Assembly (NCBI GenBank): GCA_963775835.1
Contig: CAVZKV010000024.1
Location: 1 to 64,000 of the forward strand
Source of the DNA: AWTP1-13 sp963775835
GTDB lineage: Bacteria > Pseudomonadota > Alphaproteobacteria > Rhizobiales > Hyphomicrobiaceae
DNA: 64,000 nucleotides
Direction of reading: 5' to 3'
A model generated the notes under the pieces. The model did no database searches, was not told the origin of the DNA, and saw only the letters and a list, made by a program, of their open reading frames with translations. Made by a program: the position numbers and the translations under genes. This document shows positions 1 through 11,600 of this stretch, piece after piece. Numbering within the stretch: position 1 is the first letter of the stretch; the number at the start of each line of letters is the position of its first letter.

Positions 1-608
1 CCTCGACGCGATTGCGCACCCGCATCTTGCGGAAGACGCCGGTCAGGTAGTGCTTGATGGTGCGGGTGTTGAGGCCCAAGCGGTCGGCGATCTCCTCGTT
101 GGTCAGGCCTTCGGCGAGGTGGCCCAGCACCTGCTTGTCCCGCGCCGTGAACACCAGTTCCTTGTCCTTGCTGGGTCGCAAGGACTGGCCCTTGTCGCGC
201 AAGAGCAGGCGCGTGGCCAAGGCGGGGGTGATGTAGGGCTGGCCATCAAAGATGCCTTCGAGAGCGGTCACGAGCTCGACGGCGCCGACACCCTTGAGAA
301 TGTAGCCGTGCACGCCGATGCGGAGCGCCTCGGCGATATCTTCCTCGTCGCTGGACGCCGTCAGGATCACCAGCTTGCCACTCGTCAGGTTGAGGAGGAT
401 GCGCTCGGCCAGTCTGATGCCCTCGCCCTCGCCGTCGATGTCCATCAGGACGATCTCCGGCTTTTTCTTGAGGGCGGTTTGGGCCACATCTTCGCGTGGC
501 CTCGCCTTCGGCGACGATCGAAAGTTTGGTGCCGTCCAGCGCGTCATGGATGCCGCGCCGATACAGCGGGTGGTTGTCCAACAGGGCAACACGAATGCGG
601 TCAGCCAA
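1..608 (-). pseudogene. LuxR/NarL-type response regulator, frameshifted, 3' end outside the window
   Basis: The first part encodes the start of a receiver domain (VALLDNHPLYRRGI...SIVAEGE) and the sequence then continues one frame over as a receiver with LMDID, VILTAS and YILKG (phospho-Asp, Thr/Ser and Lys positions) followed by a LuxR-type helix-turn-helix (FTARDKQVLGHLAEG, NEEIADRLGLNTRTIK) that runs off the window edge. The frames join with one surplus base around 500-515 (GAGGCCACGCGAAGATGTG). The likely start is TTG at 608, six bases after GGAGG (615-619); it overlaps the kinase stop by 8 bp, so the pair is translationally coupled. A typical receiver begins with a DD pair; here it is DN. 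The break may be a sequencing error, because the same kind of single-base insertion interrupts dnaE and tgt in this window. Partner of the degenerate kinase upstream. Confidence 0.75.
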
Positions 609-1971
609 GGGGGGCCTCCAACTCATCGATTTTGAATTGCGCCGTGTAGGACACGGCGTTGGGATAGGTCTTGATCAAAAGTTCGCCACCGATCGATTCG
701 ACGCGGTCATGGAAGGTGCGCAACCACTGTGGGTCAGGGGACAGCGAAGGCGCCGCACGTCTTACTTCGACTTGCAGCACATCGCCACCGCATTCGGCCC
801 GTACCGCTTGGGGTCCCGACCCCTGGTCCAGCGCCTCACGCACGAAGCGGTAGAGGCAGGTCTTGACGGAAAAGGGCACCTCCGATGGGAGGCCCGCCAG
901 GTCACAGGCCACCGTACCGCCGGCACGGCGTTCATGCCGGCGTACCGCCGTGGTGATCGTGTCGGCCAGCGACAGCTCGTAGAGCTTCGAGGGAACCAGA
1001 CTTTCCGACAGGTTCCTGATGTCTTGGAGCGCGTCGTTGAGCGCGCCGCGGATTGCCTCGACATCTTCGCTCTTGGCGTGGGCCGACAGGTCGACCTTGG
1101 TCAGCAAGGCGCGAAGCGAGTCGAGCTTTAACAACGCCACGCCGACGCGCTGCACGGGTCCTCGGAAAAGCTCGGTACCGACGCGGCGCATATGCATCTC
1201 GTTCATGTCGGAGACACGGCGGTTGGCGCTCCCGACCCGCAGGCGGAACTCATTCTTTTCTTGGTTCGCGCGCGAAACCTCACTGGCCCCTCGGCGCGCC
1301 AGGATAAAGAGCAAAGCGATGAAGCCTACGGCGCTGCCACCGAACACCAGCCAGACCAGGGCCTGGACCGCGAGCACCTCGTAGTAGAGCTCGGTGGCGA
1401 CCTCATAGGTTTCGACCAGCGCAATGATGCGACCGGTTCCGGCCTGACGCAGGGGGGCATAGACTTCCAGCACATGCACGCCGAGCGCGCGGATCTGGGC
1501 CTCATCGTCGCCGTCGAGGTGGCTCAATTCGGTGGTGACGCCGCCTTGCCAGGCGCGGGCTCTGGCCGGCGATAAGGGAAAGCGGCGACCGATCATGTCG
1601 CGGCTGTTGCTGTAGATGATCTGATCGTCCACCCAGATGCGGAAAGCGATGATGGGACGACCGATCGCGGTTGGCGCAAACAGGCCGTCCAGTTCCTTCT
1701 TCTTGTGTTCGGAGAGTGTCGACTGTCCGGCGAGTTCCTGCACCCGCGGGGCCACGAAACTATCGGTGAAAAGGGCAACCTCGGCCCCGTAGCGATCCAC
1801 GATCGCCGTGCCGATTTTGCCGCTGACGGAGGCTGCGATAAAGGCCGTGGCAGCCAGCAGCAGGGCTGACGCGATTACGACGGTACGGTGCAGAAAGGTG
1901 CTGCCGGCCCATTTCAGGACGGACTCTCGGACAGGCATTAGGCACCAGCGGGCAATAACCATGGCCATCAT
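601..1971 (-). CDS. Degenerate membrane histidine kinase (HisKA_3 type), probably not autophosphorylating
   Basis: 456 residues. A transmembrane segment at about 30-50 and a second at about 203-224 flank an extracytoplasmic sensor region. A coiled stretch then leads to a NarX/DegS-like dimerisation helix. The family motif is ELHDGPxQ; here it reads ELFRGPVQ (about residues 267-274), so Phe replaces the phospho-acceptor His and Arg the following Asp. The C-terminal ATPase part is also eroded: the N-box reads REALDQGSGP without the usual Asn, and no DxGxG or GLGL box precedes the final DRVESIGGELLI strand. The reading frame is intact over its full length, so this looks like a retained pseudokinase or sensor scaffold and not random decay. 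Start is uncertain; Met12 (1938) is an alternative. It overlaps the downstream regulator by 8 bp. Confidence 0.8.
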   Translation of the reverse strand: MMAMVIARWCLMPVRESVLKWAGSTFLHRTVVIASALLLAATAFIAASVSGKIGTAIVDRYGAEVALFTDSFVAPRVQELAGQSTLSEHKKKELDGLFAPTAIGRPIIAFRIWVDDQIIYSNSRDMIGRRFPLSPARARAWQGGVTTELSHLDGDDEAQIRALGVHVLEVYAPLRQAGTGRIIALVETYEVATELYYEVLAVQALVWLVFGGSAVGFIALLFILARRGASEVSRANQEKNEFRLRVGSANRRVSDMNEMHMRRVGTELFRGPVQRVGVALLKLDSLRALLTKVDLSAHAKSEDVEAIRGALNDALQDIRNLSESLVPSKLYELSLADTITTAVRRHERRAGGTVACDLAGLPSEVPFSVKTCLYRFVREALDQGSGPQAVRAECGGDVLQVEVRRAAPSLSPDPQWLRTFHDRVESIGGELLIKTYPNAVSYTAQFKIDELEAPLG

Positions 1972-2052
1972 AGTGCAACATTAGGCCAACGGAAGAGATT
2001 CGAAAATCGTCCTTAGGTCGGGCGTTTTTGCCCTAAAGTACAGAAAGCACGT

Positions 2053-2430
2053 TCAGGAAATGCTAAAAATGGCTTGCTTGTAACGCGCTTTGGGAGCGAT
2101 GCCCACCGATCGAGCGGAAGCCTGACGCGGCCCCGTGCCGATGCGAAGTGCCCTTTCCGCGTCGACGGGGCGAAGTGAGCACGACGAACTTGGCGGTTGC
2201 GGTCATGTCTCGCTTGACCACTTTCAGCCCGTCCCCTGGCCTGTCGATATCAGTCAGCACAAAATCCGGATTGCACTTAAGAACAAGTTCGCAGGCTTCT
2301 TCTGTCGGTTGGCTGTCCGTTGGCCTTCAGCGACGACGCAAAACTTGGTGACTGCAAGGGCGTCTTTGATGCCACGCCGAAAAAGAGGAAGGTCGTCAAG
2401 AACTGCCAAAGCGAATCCGACCCGTCAATG
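2053..2430 (-). pseudogene. Remnant of a second response regulator, paralogous to the one at the left edge
   Basis: Three reading frames together give a receiver domain: LAVLDDLPLFRRGIKDAL...CVVAEG, then EEACELVLKCNPDFVLTDIDRPGDG...KFVVLTS, then VDAERALRIG. These align with the left-edge regulator (ALLDNHPLYRRGIHDAL...SIVAEG; VLMDIDGEGEG; EDIAEALRIG). At least two frameshifts and loss of the DNA-binding domain make this a true relic. It lies just upstream of the kinase on the same strand, which suggests that the regulator was duplicated and one copy decayed. Confidence 0.6.
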
Positions 2431-2584
2431 GGACCTTCAGGCGAAAACTTAAGCCAAAAAAGGGATTATTGAACAGCCTGTACAACCGCCAAAATTTCCC
2501 GTGTCGGCAAGGCAGCATTGGCGATGCCGCTGTCGGAAATCAAGTCCGATAGGCGGGACAACTGTTCAAGTTAGCAGAACGAGG

Positions 2585-2608
2585 GAGCGGCCTCTTTTGA
2601 GGCCGCTC
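2585..2608 (-). terminator. Perfect 10-bp hairpin after the giant peroxidase gene
   Basis: GAGCGGCCTC, TTTT, GAGGCCGCTC form a perfect 10-bp stem with a four-base loop, 11 bases beyond the stop codon of the RTX peroxidase gene. On the minus strand no clear U-tract follows, so it may act as a stabilising 3' hairpin instead of a classical intrinsic terminator. Confidence 0.55.
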
Positions 2609-2619
2609 GCCTTGTAATC

Positions 2620-5600
2620 TCACAGGTGTAAAAGGAAGTCCGTCACCGTCACGCTGTTGGCGCCTATGCCGTTGACACCGTTCAACGTGATACTTTCGGT
2701 GCCGTCGATGGTGACGACGGTGTTGCCGGCGACGACCTGGATGCTGACATGGCTGGCGAAGGTGCCAGACGTGATAGACGTGTCGAGGCCGACCGTCGGC
2801 ACATATCCGGAAAGGTCGAGCAGGTCCTGACCAAGGTTCGGATTGGCGTCGAAGCCGTTGATGACATCGTTGCCGAAGCCGGCGGCGAACTGGAAGGTGT
2901 CGTTGCCGGCTCCGCCGTTCATGGTGTCGTTGCCGGCTCCGCCGATCACGACGTCATTGCTGCCGCCGGCATCGATGATGTCATTGCCACCCTGACCATC
3001 GATCACGTTGGCGTTGCCATTGAGGCTAATGACGTCATTGCCCTGGCTGCCGATGACGTTCTCGATGTTGTTGAGAGTGTCGATGCCGGTCTCGAGACTG
3101 GTTGCACTGGTGGTGGTGACGTCGCACCTGCCGCTGGTCAAGTGCAGATCGTAAGTGTCGATGCCGGCCCCACCAGTGTAGGTGTCGTTGCCGTCGCCGA
3201 CCGTGGCGACGAACGTGTCGTTGCCGGCGTCGCCTGTCAGCGTGTCGGTCCCTGCGCCGCCGGTCAGTGTGTCATTGCCACCACCGCCTCCCAGGATGTT
3301 GGCCAGTGCGTCGCCGGTCAGCGTATCGGCACCGGCGCCGCCGACCACGTTCTCGATGTTGCTGATGGCGCTGAAACCGGAGGCCGTGTGGGCACCAAGG
3401 TTGACGCTCACATTCGCGCTGGTGGTGCCATAGCTCAGCACATCGGTACCGTCCGATAGGTCGGCCGTGACGTGCTCGACGTTGAGAAGGCTGGCAACCG
3501 TGCTCGCGATGGAGGTGATCGAGGTGCCGTTGTAGGCCACGGTCAGCGTGTTGGCCACGGTATTGCCGAAGATGCTGAGCGTGTCGATGCCGTCACCGCC
3601 GTCCACCAGGGTATCATTGCCATCGCCCGTGGTGTAGGTGAAGGTATCGTTGCCGCCCTGACCTAACAGCGTGTCATTGCCGGCACCGCCGACGAGCGTG
3701 TCGTTACCGGCCCCACCCTCTAGCCGATTGGCGACCGTGCTCCCCGTGATGCTGTCGTTGCCTGCGCCGCCGATCACGTTCTCGATCGTCACCAGGGCAT
3801 CCTCGACGGGTGCCGCCGCCGCGCCACGCCGCGCGCTGCCGGTGGCGAGATCGATGAACATGGCATCGCTCTCGCCGGCGTAGGAGGCCGTATCGTTGCC
3901 CGCGCCGCCAGTCAGTGTGTCGCTGCCCATTCCACCGACCAACGTGTCGTTGCCAGCTCCGCCGTTGAGCGCATTGGCCAGCGCGTCGCCCGTCAGCGTG
4001 TCGTTACCGGACCCGCCGGTCACGTTCTCGATGCCGGCGATGGAGGCAAAGCCCGACGCGCTATGGGTCGCCAGGTTGACGGTCACGGCCGCGGTCGTGC
4101 CCGTGCCATAGCTCAGGGCATCGCTGCCGCCCAACAGATCGGCATTGACCGTCTCGACGTCGACCAGCGTGCCGCCGCCAACTCCGGTCAGCCCCGTCCC
4201 ATTAAAGACGACGTTGAGCGTGTTGCTGCCCGCCGTGCCGGTGACGTTCAGGCTATCCGCACCGAGCCCGCCATTGATGTTATCGGCACCATCGCCGATC
4301 GTGTAGGTGATAATGTCGTTGTCGGCCCCGGCATTGATGACATCATTGCCTGCGCCACCGGCGAGAACGTCGTTGCCGTCGCCGCCGTTGACGTTGTCGA
4401 TGCCAGCCCCGCCGTCGAGCGTATCGCTGCCGCCAAGACCATTGAGGGTGTCAGTGCCGCCACCACCAAAGATCAGGTCATCGCCAGCGTTGCCGGTCAG
4501 TGTTTCTGACAGGGCGTTGGCAGCGATGAAGTCACCGACCACCGTCGTGGCTGCCGAAGTGACAGTCTCATTCGTGCCGTTGTCATCAGTGTAGGTGACC
4601 ACTACCCGCAGCTGGCGGTTAACCTGGTTTTGAGTGGGCGTGAAAATCTGGTTCGTGGCACCGACGATATCGGTGAACGCGCCCCCGCCGCCCACAGCCG
4701 ACTGCTGCCACTGATAGGCGAACACGGCCGCGGTTACGCCATCCGCATCAGTGAAGGCGTTGGTCGCCGTCAGAGTTTGGGTTTCCGTAGGCGTCGTGTC
4801 GGAGATCAGTACCGTGCCGACCGGCGGGTCATTGACGTTGGCCACGGCCGCCGTCGGCGCCGAGAACACCTCCTCCAGCACGCCGTTGGCGTCCTTGTAA
4901 ATACCGCGCACGCGCAACCGGAGACCGGCTTCGCCGTCACCCGGCGTAAAGGTTGGACCAGAGGCGCGCGCCACCTCACCGGCTGCGAAGTCGATCAGGA
5001 TGTCGGTGAAGACGCCGCTCGCTGGTACGAGTTCGACCTGCCAGAAGTAGGCGACAGGTGCCGGGATGGCACCGGCTGTGGCGACATTATCCGCGTCGGT
5101 GACACCAGCGATCGACACCGTGAGAGGTTGGTCTTCTCCCGGTGTTGGGTCGGAAATCGTTAGCAAGCCTACCGGCGCGTTGTTCAATCCTGCCAGAACG
5201 AGCGACTGGTCTGAGAATTGCAGCCGCTCGATGTTGCGGACCGTGTCCACTCCATCCGTGCCCACGTTGTCCGTCACGGTGATGATGTGGCCTTCGCCAA
5301 CGTTGGCCAGGTCGGCGGCGGCTGTGGCGATCCCATCGACCGTGAAGGTGTAATCGGCAAGGGCACTCGAGAACGCGGCCGTGTCGAAGTCCGGTCCATC
5401 CGCAGACAGGATTTCGCGAACAATCTGGAGTTGGCCGGGATTCCACTCGCCGCTGAGCATGTGGGAGATCATTGGCTCCATGCTATCGAAGGTGTAGGGA
5501 AGCCCCGTCGCGGGGTCGATGGTCCCTGTCACCTCAATGCGCACGTTGAGCCAAGCATCGCCGTCGATCAGGTCGTTGCCACCCCGACCCTCGATGATGT

Positions 5601-8600
5601 CACTGCCATCGCCACCGAGAATGATGTTGCCGGCGTCAAAGAAGGTGACGGGGCCACCGAGCATAGCATCGAGGAAGTCTTGCAACCCGTTGATCAGAGC
5701 TATGTTGGTGAGAACGCTTCCCCGAGCACCGGCGGCTGCAATCGCCGTCGCATCAGCATCATCGCCCTGCAACACGTCGGCCTGTCGATGAGCCGGACAG
5801 ACCTTCGACCGCGTCGAACCGAGTAAGAACCGACGCGCCCGAACCCGGCACGAGGGGCTGATCGAAGAAGCGATCGGACATGTCAATGGTGACGCCGAGC
5901 GTGTCATTCTTGAAGGTGGCCCAGTCGAAGCCGGAGGCGCCGATATAGCGATCGCCCATACCGACGCTGCCGACCATGATGTCGTCGCCACCTTCGGCGT
6001 TGAACTTATCCATCTCGCCGCTGCCGATGTAGACATCGTTGCCAGCGATGGGATCGTTTCCGAGCGGGTCGAAGTTGTCGCCGGGCGCGCCGTCGGAGGT
6101 GCCGTGCTCGATCCAGTCGTCACCCTCGTTGCCCATATTCTGTTCGTCGGCCTTGGTGCCGAAGATGAAATCGTTGCCCTGGCCGCCGAAGGATTCGTTG
6201 GCATCCTCACCAGTGACGATGAAGTCCTGCCCGAACCCGCCGATGATCAGATTGATGCCGTTGCCGCCATGGATGACGTCGTTGCCGTCGCCACCCTGGA
6301 TGTTGTCGTCGCCGCCAAGGTCGGTGAGGATGTCATCGCCGGTACCACCGCGGATCTGGTCGTTGCCGTACCCGCCGTCAAGCCGATCGTTGCCTTCATC
6401 GCCCCAGAGCGTGTCGTCGCCCTCGCTGGAGATCATGATGTCGTTGCCGGAGGTGCCCCCGAGCACGATGTGGTCTTCGCCGGTGTAGCGCAGGTAATTC
6501 GTGTCAGGTCCCACGGTCTCCGGGTTGTCGCGGATCACCAGCGGCAGGAGAGGATCGCCGTTCGTCGGATCGGCGCGGCCGTCGGCACCTTCACCGGTGA
6601 ACTGCTTGGTTGGATCGACCTCGAGCGTAAAGGCCGGCGTCGAGAAGACGAGGCCGGGCAGATGCGTGGTATCCGTGTTCGCCATAATCAGCTTGGCGAA
6701 GGAGTTGCCTTCGAGCTCGGCATTGAAGGCGAGGCCAGCGGTGCGCTCCAGGTAGTAGAAGCGGTCGCCATCCTGCAGCTTCTCCAGCTGGTTCTCGAAC
6801 ACGAAGTTGAAGGTCGAGCCCAGCATGCCGCCGAACGGCATCTTCTCCTCGGCCAGACCGCCGATCCACAGGTCGATGTTGCCGAGACCCGTGGTGGTGA
6901 CCCCATCAAGGTCTTTCAGCGGATGGAGTGCGCTGTTGTTCGCCCATGTGCCGGTGCTGTTCAAGAAATCCAGGCGATCGGTGGGCTCGCCGACACCGCC
7001 GAGCACCAGCAAGGTCGCCGCCGCCCGCTTGTCCGCCAGCGTGGTGGCGCTCGTTATCGAAGAATGCGTACCGTAGGCCGCGATGAAATTGATCACGGAT
7101 TCCGGGTGCTTCAAGTGCTGCACCAGGTCGGCCCAGCTCGTGTAGGGCTTGAGCTGGCTATCACCGGTTTGCGTATAGATGGTTAGGCGTACCGCGTTCA
7201 GAGTCGGAATTCCGGCGTCGCGGCCACGAGCAAGGTTGATGGCGGGCAGGTCAAGCGGCAAGCCGAGCAGGTTGTTGCGCAGGGCTTCGGTGACGAACTC
7301 GTCGATTTCGTTGCCGATGGACCGCGTGACGCCGCGCACGATCGCGCCTGTCGCCTGCTCTGGGGTCGGACCGCTAGCGGCGTAGGCGAGCGGATTGAGG
7401 AAGGCTGCGATCAATCCGAGTTGTTGATCGGGATCGATGGAGTTTGGGTCGCCGACGACGTTGAAGTTGGGATCGAACCGATCCACCGTTTCGGTCAACA
7501 TCGAATGGCCGAAGCGGTAAACCGTGTGCGCGAACTCGGCCACAATCGAAGCGTCGAGGTCGACGTCGTAGACCTGGGTCGGCGCAAAGAAGGCGTCGAC
7601 GTTCGGCTGCACGGTGCGCGCGAACTCCTCGAACACGAGGTGCTGGTACTGCATCTCGGTGCCGAACTTCGCCGCCTGGAACAGGCGCTCGCCGTTCCAA
7701 TCGAGTGTCGAGGGATCGGTCGGAAACACGCTGACGGGCGTCAGCAGCCATTCATTAAGGAAGTCGAGATTGCCCGTACTCAGCACCGTCTCCTTGGTCT
7801 GGTCGACCAGGCGATTGTGCTCCGAGTGGAAAATGGCATGGACCGAGGTGAGGCCGATGTTCTCGTTCACACGGCCGTCACCAGCGATGTAGTGCGCGTC
7901 GAGCAGCTCGTTGTCGTAGAAGCCGGGTGCCGGCTGGTTCCCGATCAGGCTGTCTGCATCGGCTGTAAGCGGGTTACCGAGGTCATCCAGCGGGACCGCG
8001 CTGTGGGCGATGTCATTGAGGAAGGCGTGGCCGGTCCGGAAGGCGCCGACAGCGTCAAGATCGATCGGTGCGCTGGGATCGCCTTCGAGGGTCAGGTCAT
8101 CCGGTGTTCCAAGCAACCCATCGGGTCCAAGGCCGACCACCACTTGCGCGAAGCCGTTGGGACCCGGAATGAAATTGCCGTACGCGTCGGTCTTCAACAG
8201 CGGCACATTGTTGAAATCGGAATCTTTGAGCTCGATGCCCAAAAGATCACGGGCCTGCGCCTTGACGACCTTCCAGGTCGCCATGCCGCCGATCTCGATG
8301 TCGTCGGCCGTGCCAAAATCGCCATCGGCACCGAGGTCGCGATTGGTGATCAGCTTGCCCGTGGCGTGCGGTGCGCCATCGGTACCCATCTCATACGCTC
8401 GCAGGAACACCTGATGCGAGGGATGGGAGCTGTAAGTCTGGTTCTGATCGACAAACGGCGAAGTCGTATTTTCGTGCTCATGGATGTCGTCGGCCGTACC
8501 CAGAACTCCATCAGGTCCGGGCCGATTGGTGGCCCGTGTCAGCACCATGAAGCGGAGGTTGGGCGCAAGATCATCGGCATTGCCAAATATCCCGTCCGCT

Positions 8601-11600
8601 CCGGCGACCAACGGGTCGTCGGCCTTGAGCGGAATGAAGACGGTGCCGCTACCGCCCTTGGTGACGAGGTCGAGGCCATGGTCGAAGAACTGGCCAAAGA
8701 ATGTCATCCAGGCGTTGAACGGTGCCGACAGCCCTGCATCGGGAGCGACGTTCTCGAAGAAGAACACCTCTCTGTCGTCAGCCGTGCCGAATTGGCCATC
8801 CAATCCGGGGCTGCTAACGATGTGAGCGCCATCCTTCAGTACATCATCAGGGGTATGCAGCACGCCGTCCAAGCCGGGATCATATGCCGTGGCATAGGCC
8901 GCAGGGTTGTTGGCGGTTTGATCGACGACCAGGTTCGAAATGGTGCGCGGCTGGGAATCGAACACAAAGCCGCTGGTTTGCTGGTAGGAAGTCCCGCTTT
9001 CGGCGCTATTGAAGACGGGGTCGGTCAGGCGCGGGAAAACGTTGTCCGCAGCGCCGAATTCGGTCTGATTGATGCCACCGAAATCCACCAGGTTGTTGAA
9101 CGAGCCATCGACGGTGCGCAGGCCAACGGCCGCGCGTACGTTCGGCACGAGCGACAGCAGATCAGTACCCGCGGCATGCGCCTCGGCAACTCTGATCTGA
9201 TCGAGAATGAAATTGAGGTCCGAGACCGCGAGATGGATGCCCTCGCCACCGGCTGTGGGTTCGGTCAGGGTGACAGGCGTTGTCGGCGGCGCATCAGGAA
9301 CGTCGATGACCGGCGCTGTCGGGTCGGAAAACACGATCTCCGGCACCCCGTGCGCATCCTGATAGACGCCCTTGACGCGCAGCGATAGCCCGGCCAGATC
9401 GGGCGTCACCCGGAAGCTCGTACCGTTGGCGCTCTGGAACGCCAGATCCCCACCCGGCAAGATGATGATATCTTCGAAGACACCCGTGCCTGGGACCCTT
9501 TCAACCTGCCAGATGTAAGAGATCTGACCGGTGATCGCGCCGGTCGGATTGGTCGGGCTGATATTGTCGGCATCCAGCACGCCAACACTCGAGACGGTCA
9601 ATATCTGACCTTCGGTCGGGGTCGTATCGTCGATCGTAAGCGTGCCTACCGGTTGCGCGTTCAAGCCGGGAACGAGCACATCAAACGTGTCGGCGAATTG
9701 CAGCCGCTCAATGTGCGTGAGCCGGTCGCTGCCATCGCGATCAGCGATGTTGTCGACAACCGTAACGATGTCATCGCTGAAGTCGGCTGTGCCGTTGTCA
9801 TTGATAAAGACGCTATAATCGACGCGATTGCCTGAGAATACGGCCGTGTCGAATCCGAAGCCGGCGTCCTTGATCTCGCGAACCGCAACCAGCTGACCGG
9901 GATTGTACGTGCCGGCAAGCATCAGCGGGATCATCGGCGTCATGCTGTCGAAGCTGGCGATTTCCGGGCCGGTGCCATCGACGTTCGCGCGCACGCTGAT
10001 GCGGACGTTGAGCCACTTGTCGCCGTCGATCAGGTCGTCGCCGCCACGGCCTTCGATGATGTCCCCGCCGCCGCCGCCGAGAATGATGTTGCCGGTGGCA
10101 AAGCCGGTCGCGCCGGCGCCGAGCAGGTCTTGCAGGCCATTGATCAGCGCAACATTGGTGAGGGCACCGCCCGTGGCGCCGCCATGGTTGAGAATTGTTA
10201 CCGCGTCGACGTTATCGCCACGCAGAATGTCGGTGAAGGACGTGCCTGACAGACCCTCGACTTCCGCGAAACGATCGAGAATTGAGCCCGGTGACGCCGC
10301 GAACGGTAGCGCAATGTGGTCACCGATCTCGCCGATGCCGCCGAAGATGGCGAGGTCCAAGTCGGCCGTGACGCCGAAGCGATCATTCTTGTACGTCATC
10401 CAGTCGAAACCGGACATGCCGTCCATCTTGTCCTGGGCATCACTGCCGACAAAGATGTCGTCGCCGCCTTCGCCGATCATTTCGTCGAAGCCGCCACCAC
10501 CGATAAAGATGTCGTTACCGATAACGTCGTCGGTCAGGAGGGGAGCAAAATTGTCACCAGGGGCGCCGTCCTGGGTGCCCATTTCGATCCAGTCGTCGCC
10601 TTCATTGCCCGTGGGCGGAAGGTTGGTCTTCGCCCCGAGAATAAAGTCGTCACCCGTGCCACCGAAGGTAGTGGAAACGTCTTCAGTGGTGATGACAAAA
10701 TCTTTTCCGTCGCCAGCGAGGATCAGATTGCCGATGGCCAGTGTCGACATATTGCCGGCTTGGATGACGTCGTTGCCCGCGCCGCCCTGAATGTTGTCGT
10801 CGCCGCCCTGATCCTGGATGATGTCGTCGCCGGAACCGCCGAGGAGCACATCGTTGCCAAACCCGCCGTCGAGACGGTCATTGCCGGCGTCGCCGTAGAG
10901 CGTATCGTCACCATCGCCCGAGATGATGATGTCGTTGCCGGCCGTGCCGCCGAGGACAACGTGGTCTTCGCCCGTGTACTGCAGGTAGTTCGTGTCAGGG
11001 CCTACGGTGCCTGGATTGTCGCGAATGACCAACGGAACAATCTCGACGCCGTTGATTTCGATGCCGCCGGTCGGATCGGAATTGCCGATGATGAGGTCGG
11101 CGCCAATTACATCGTCCGCCGTGCCCTGAATACCATCCGGACCTGCTTCGTTGAGGCCCGTGTGCTGCTTCGTCGGGTCGACCTCGAGGATCCAGGTTGG
11201 AGTGGCGAAGATCGCGTCCGGCAGATGCGTCACGTCGGTGTTGGCCATCACCAGCTTGGCAAACGAATTCTGCTCAAGCTCGGTGCCGAAGTGCAGGCCC
11301 GCCGTGCGAGACAGGTAGTAGAAGCGATCGCCGTTCTGCAGGTTCTCAAGCTGCGTCTCGAATACGAAGTTGAAGGTCGAGCCCAATAAGCCACCGAATG
11401 GCATTTGCTCTTCGGCGAGCCCACCGACCCAAAAGTCGATGGTGCCGAGACCGGTGGTCGTCACGCCATCCAAGTCCTTGGCGGTGTGCACCGAGCTGTC
11501 GTTTGCCCAGTCGCCTGTGCTGTTGAGGAAGTCGAGGCGATCTGTTGGCGCAAGAATGATGGTCTCGTCGCCGTTACCCGGAATACCGTCCGGATCGATC

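Noticed and set aside
2880..4500. Regularly spaced repeats that look array-like at DNA level
   Set aside because: They are coding RTX nonapeptide repeats with diverged units, not CRISPR repeats and spacers; no cas genes are present.
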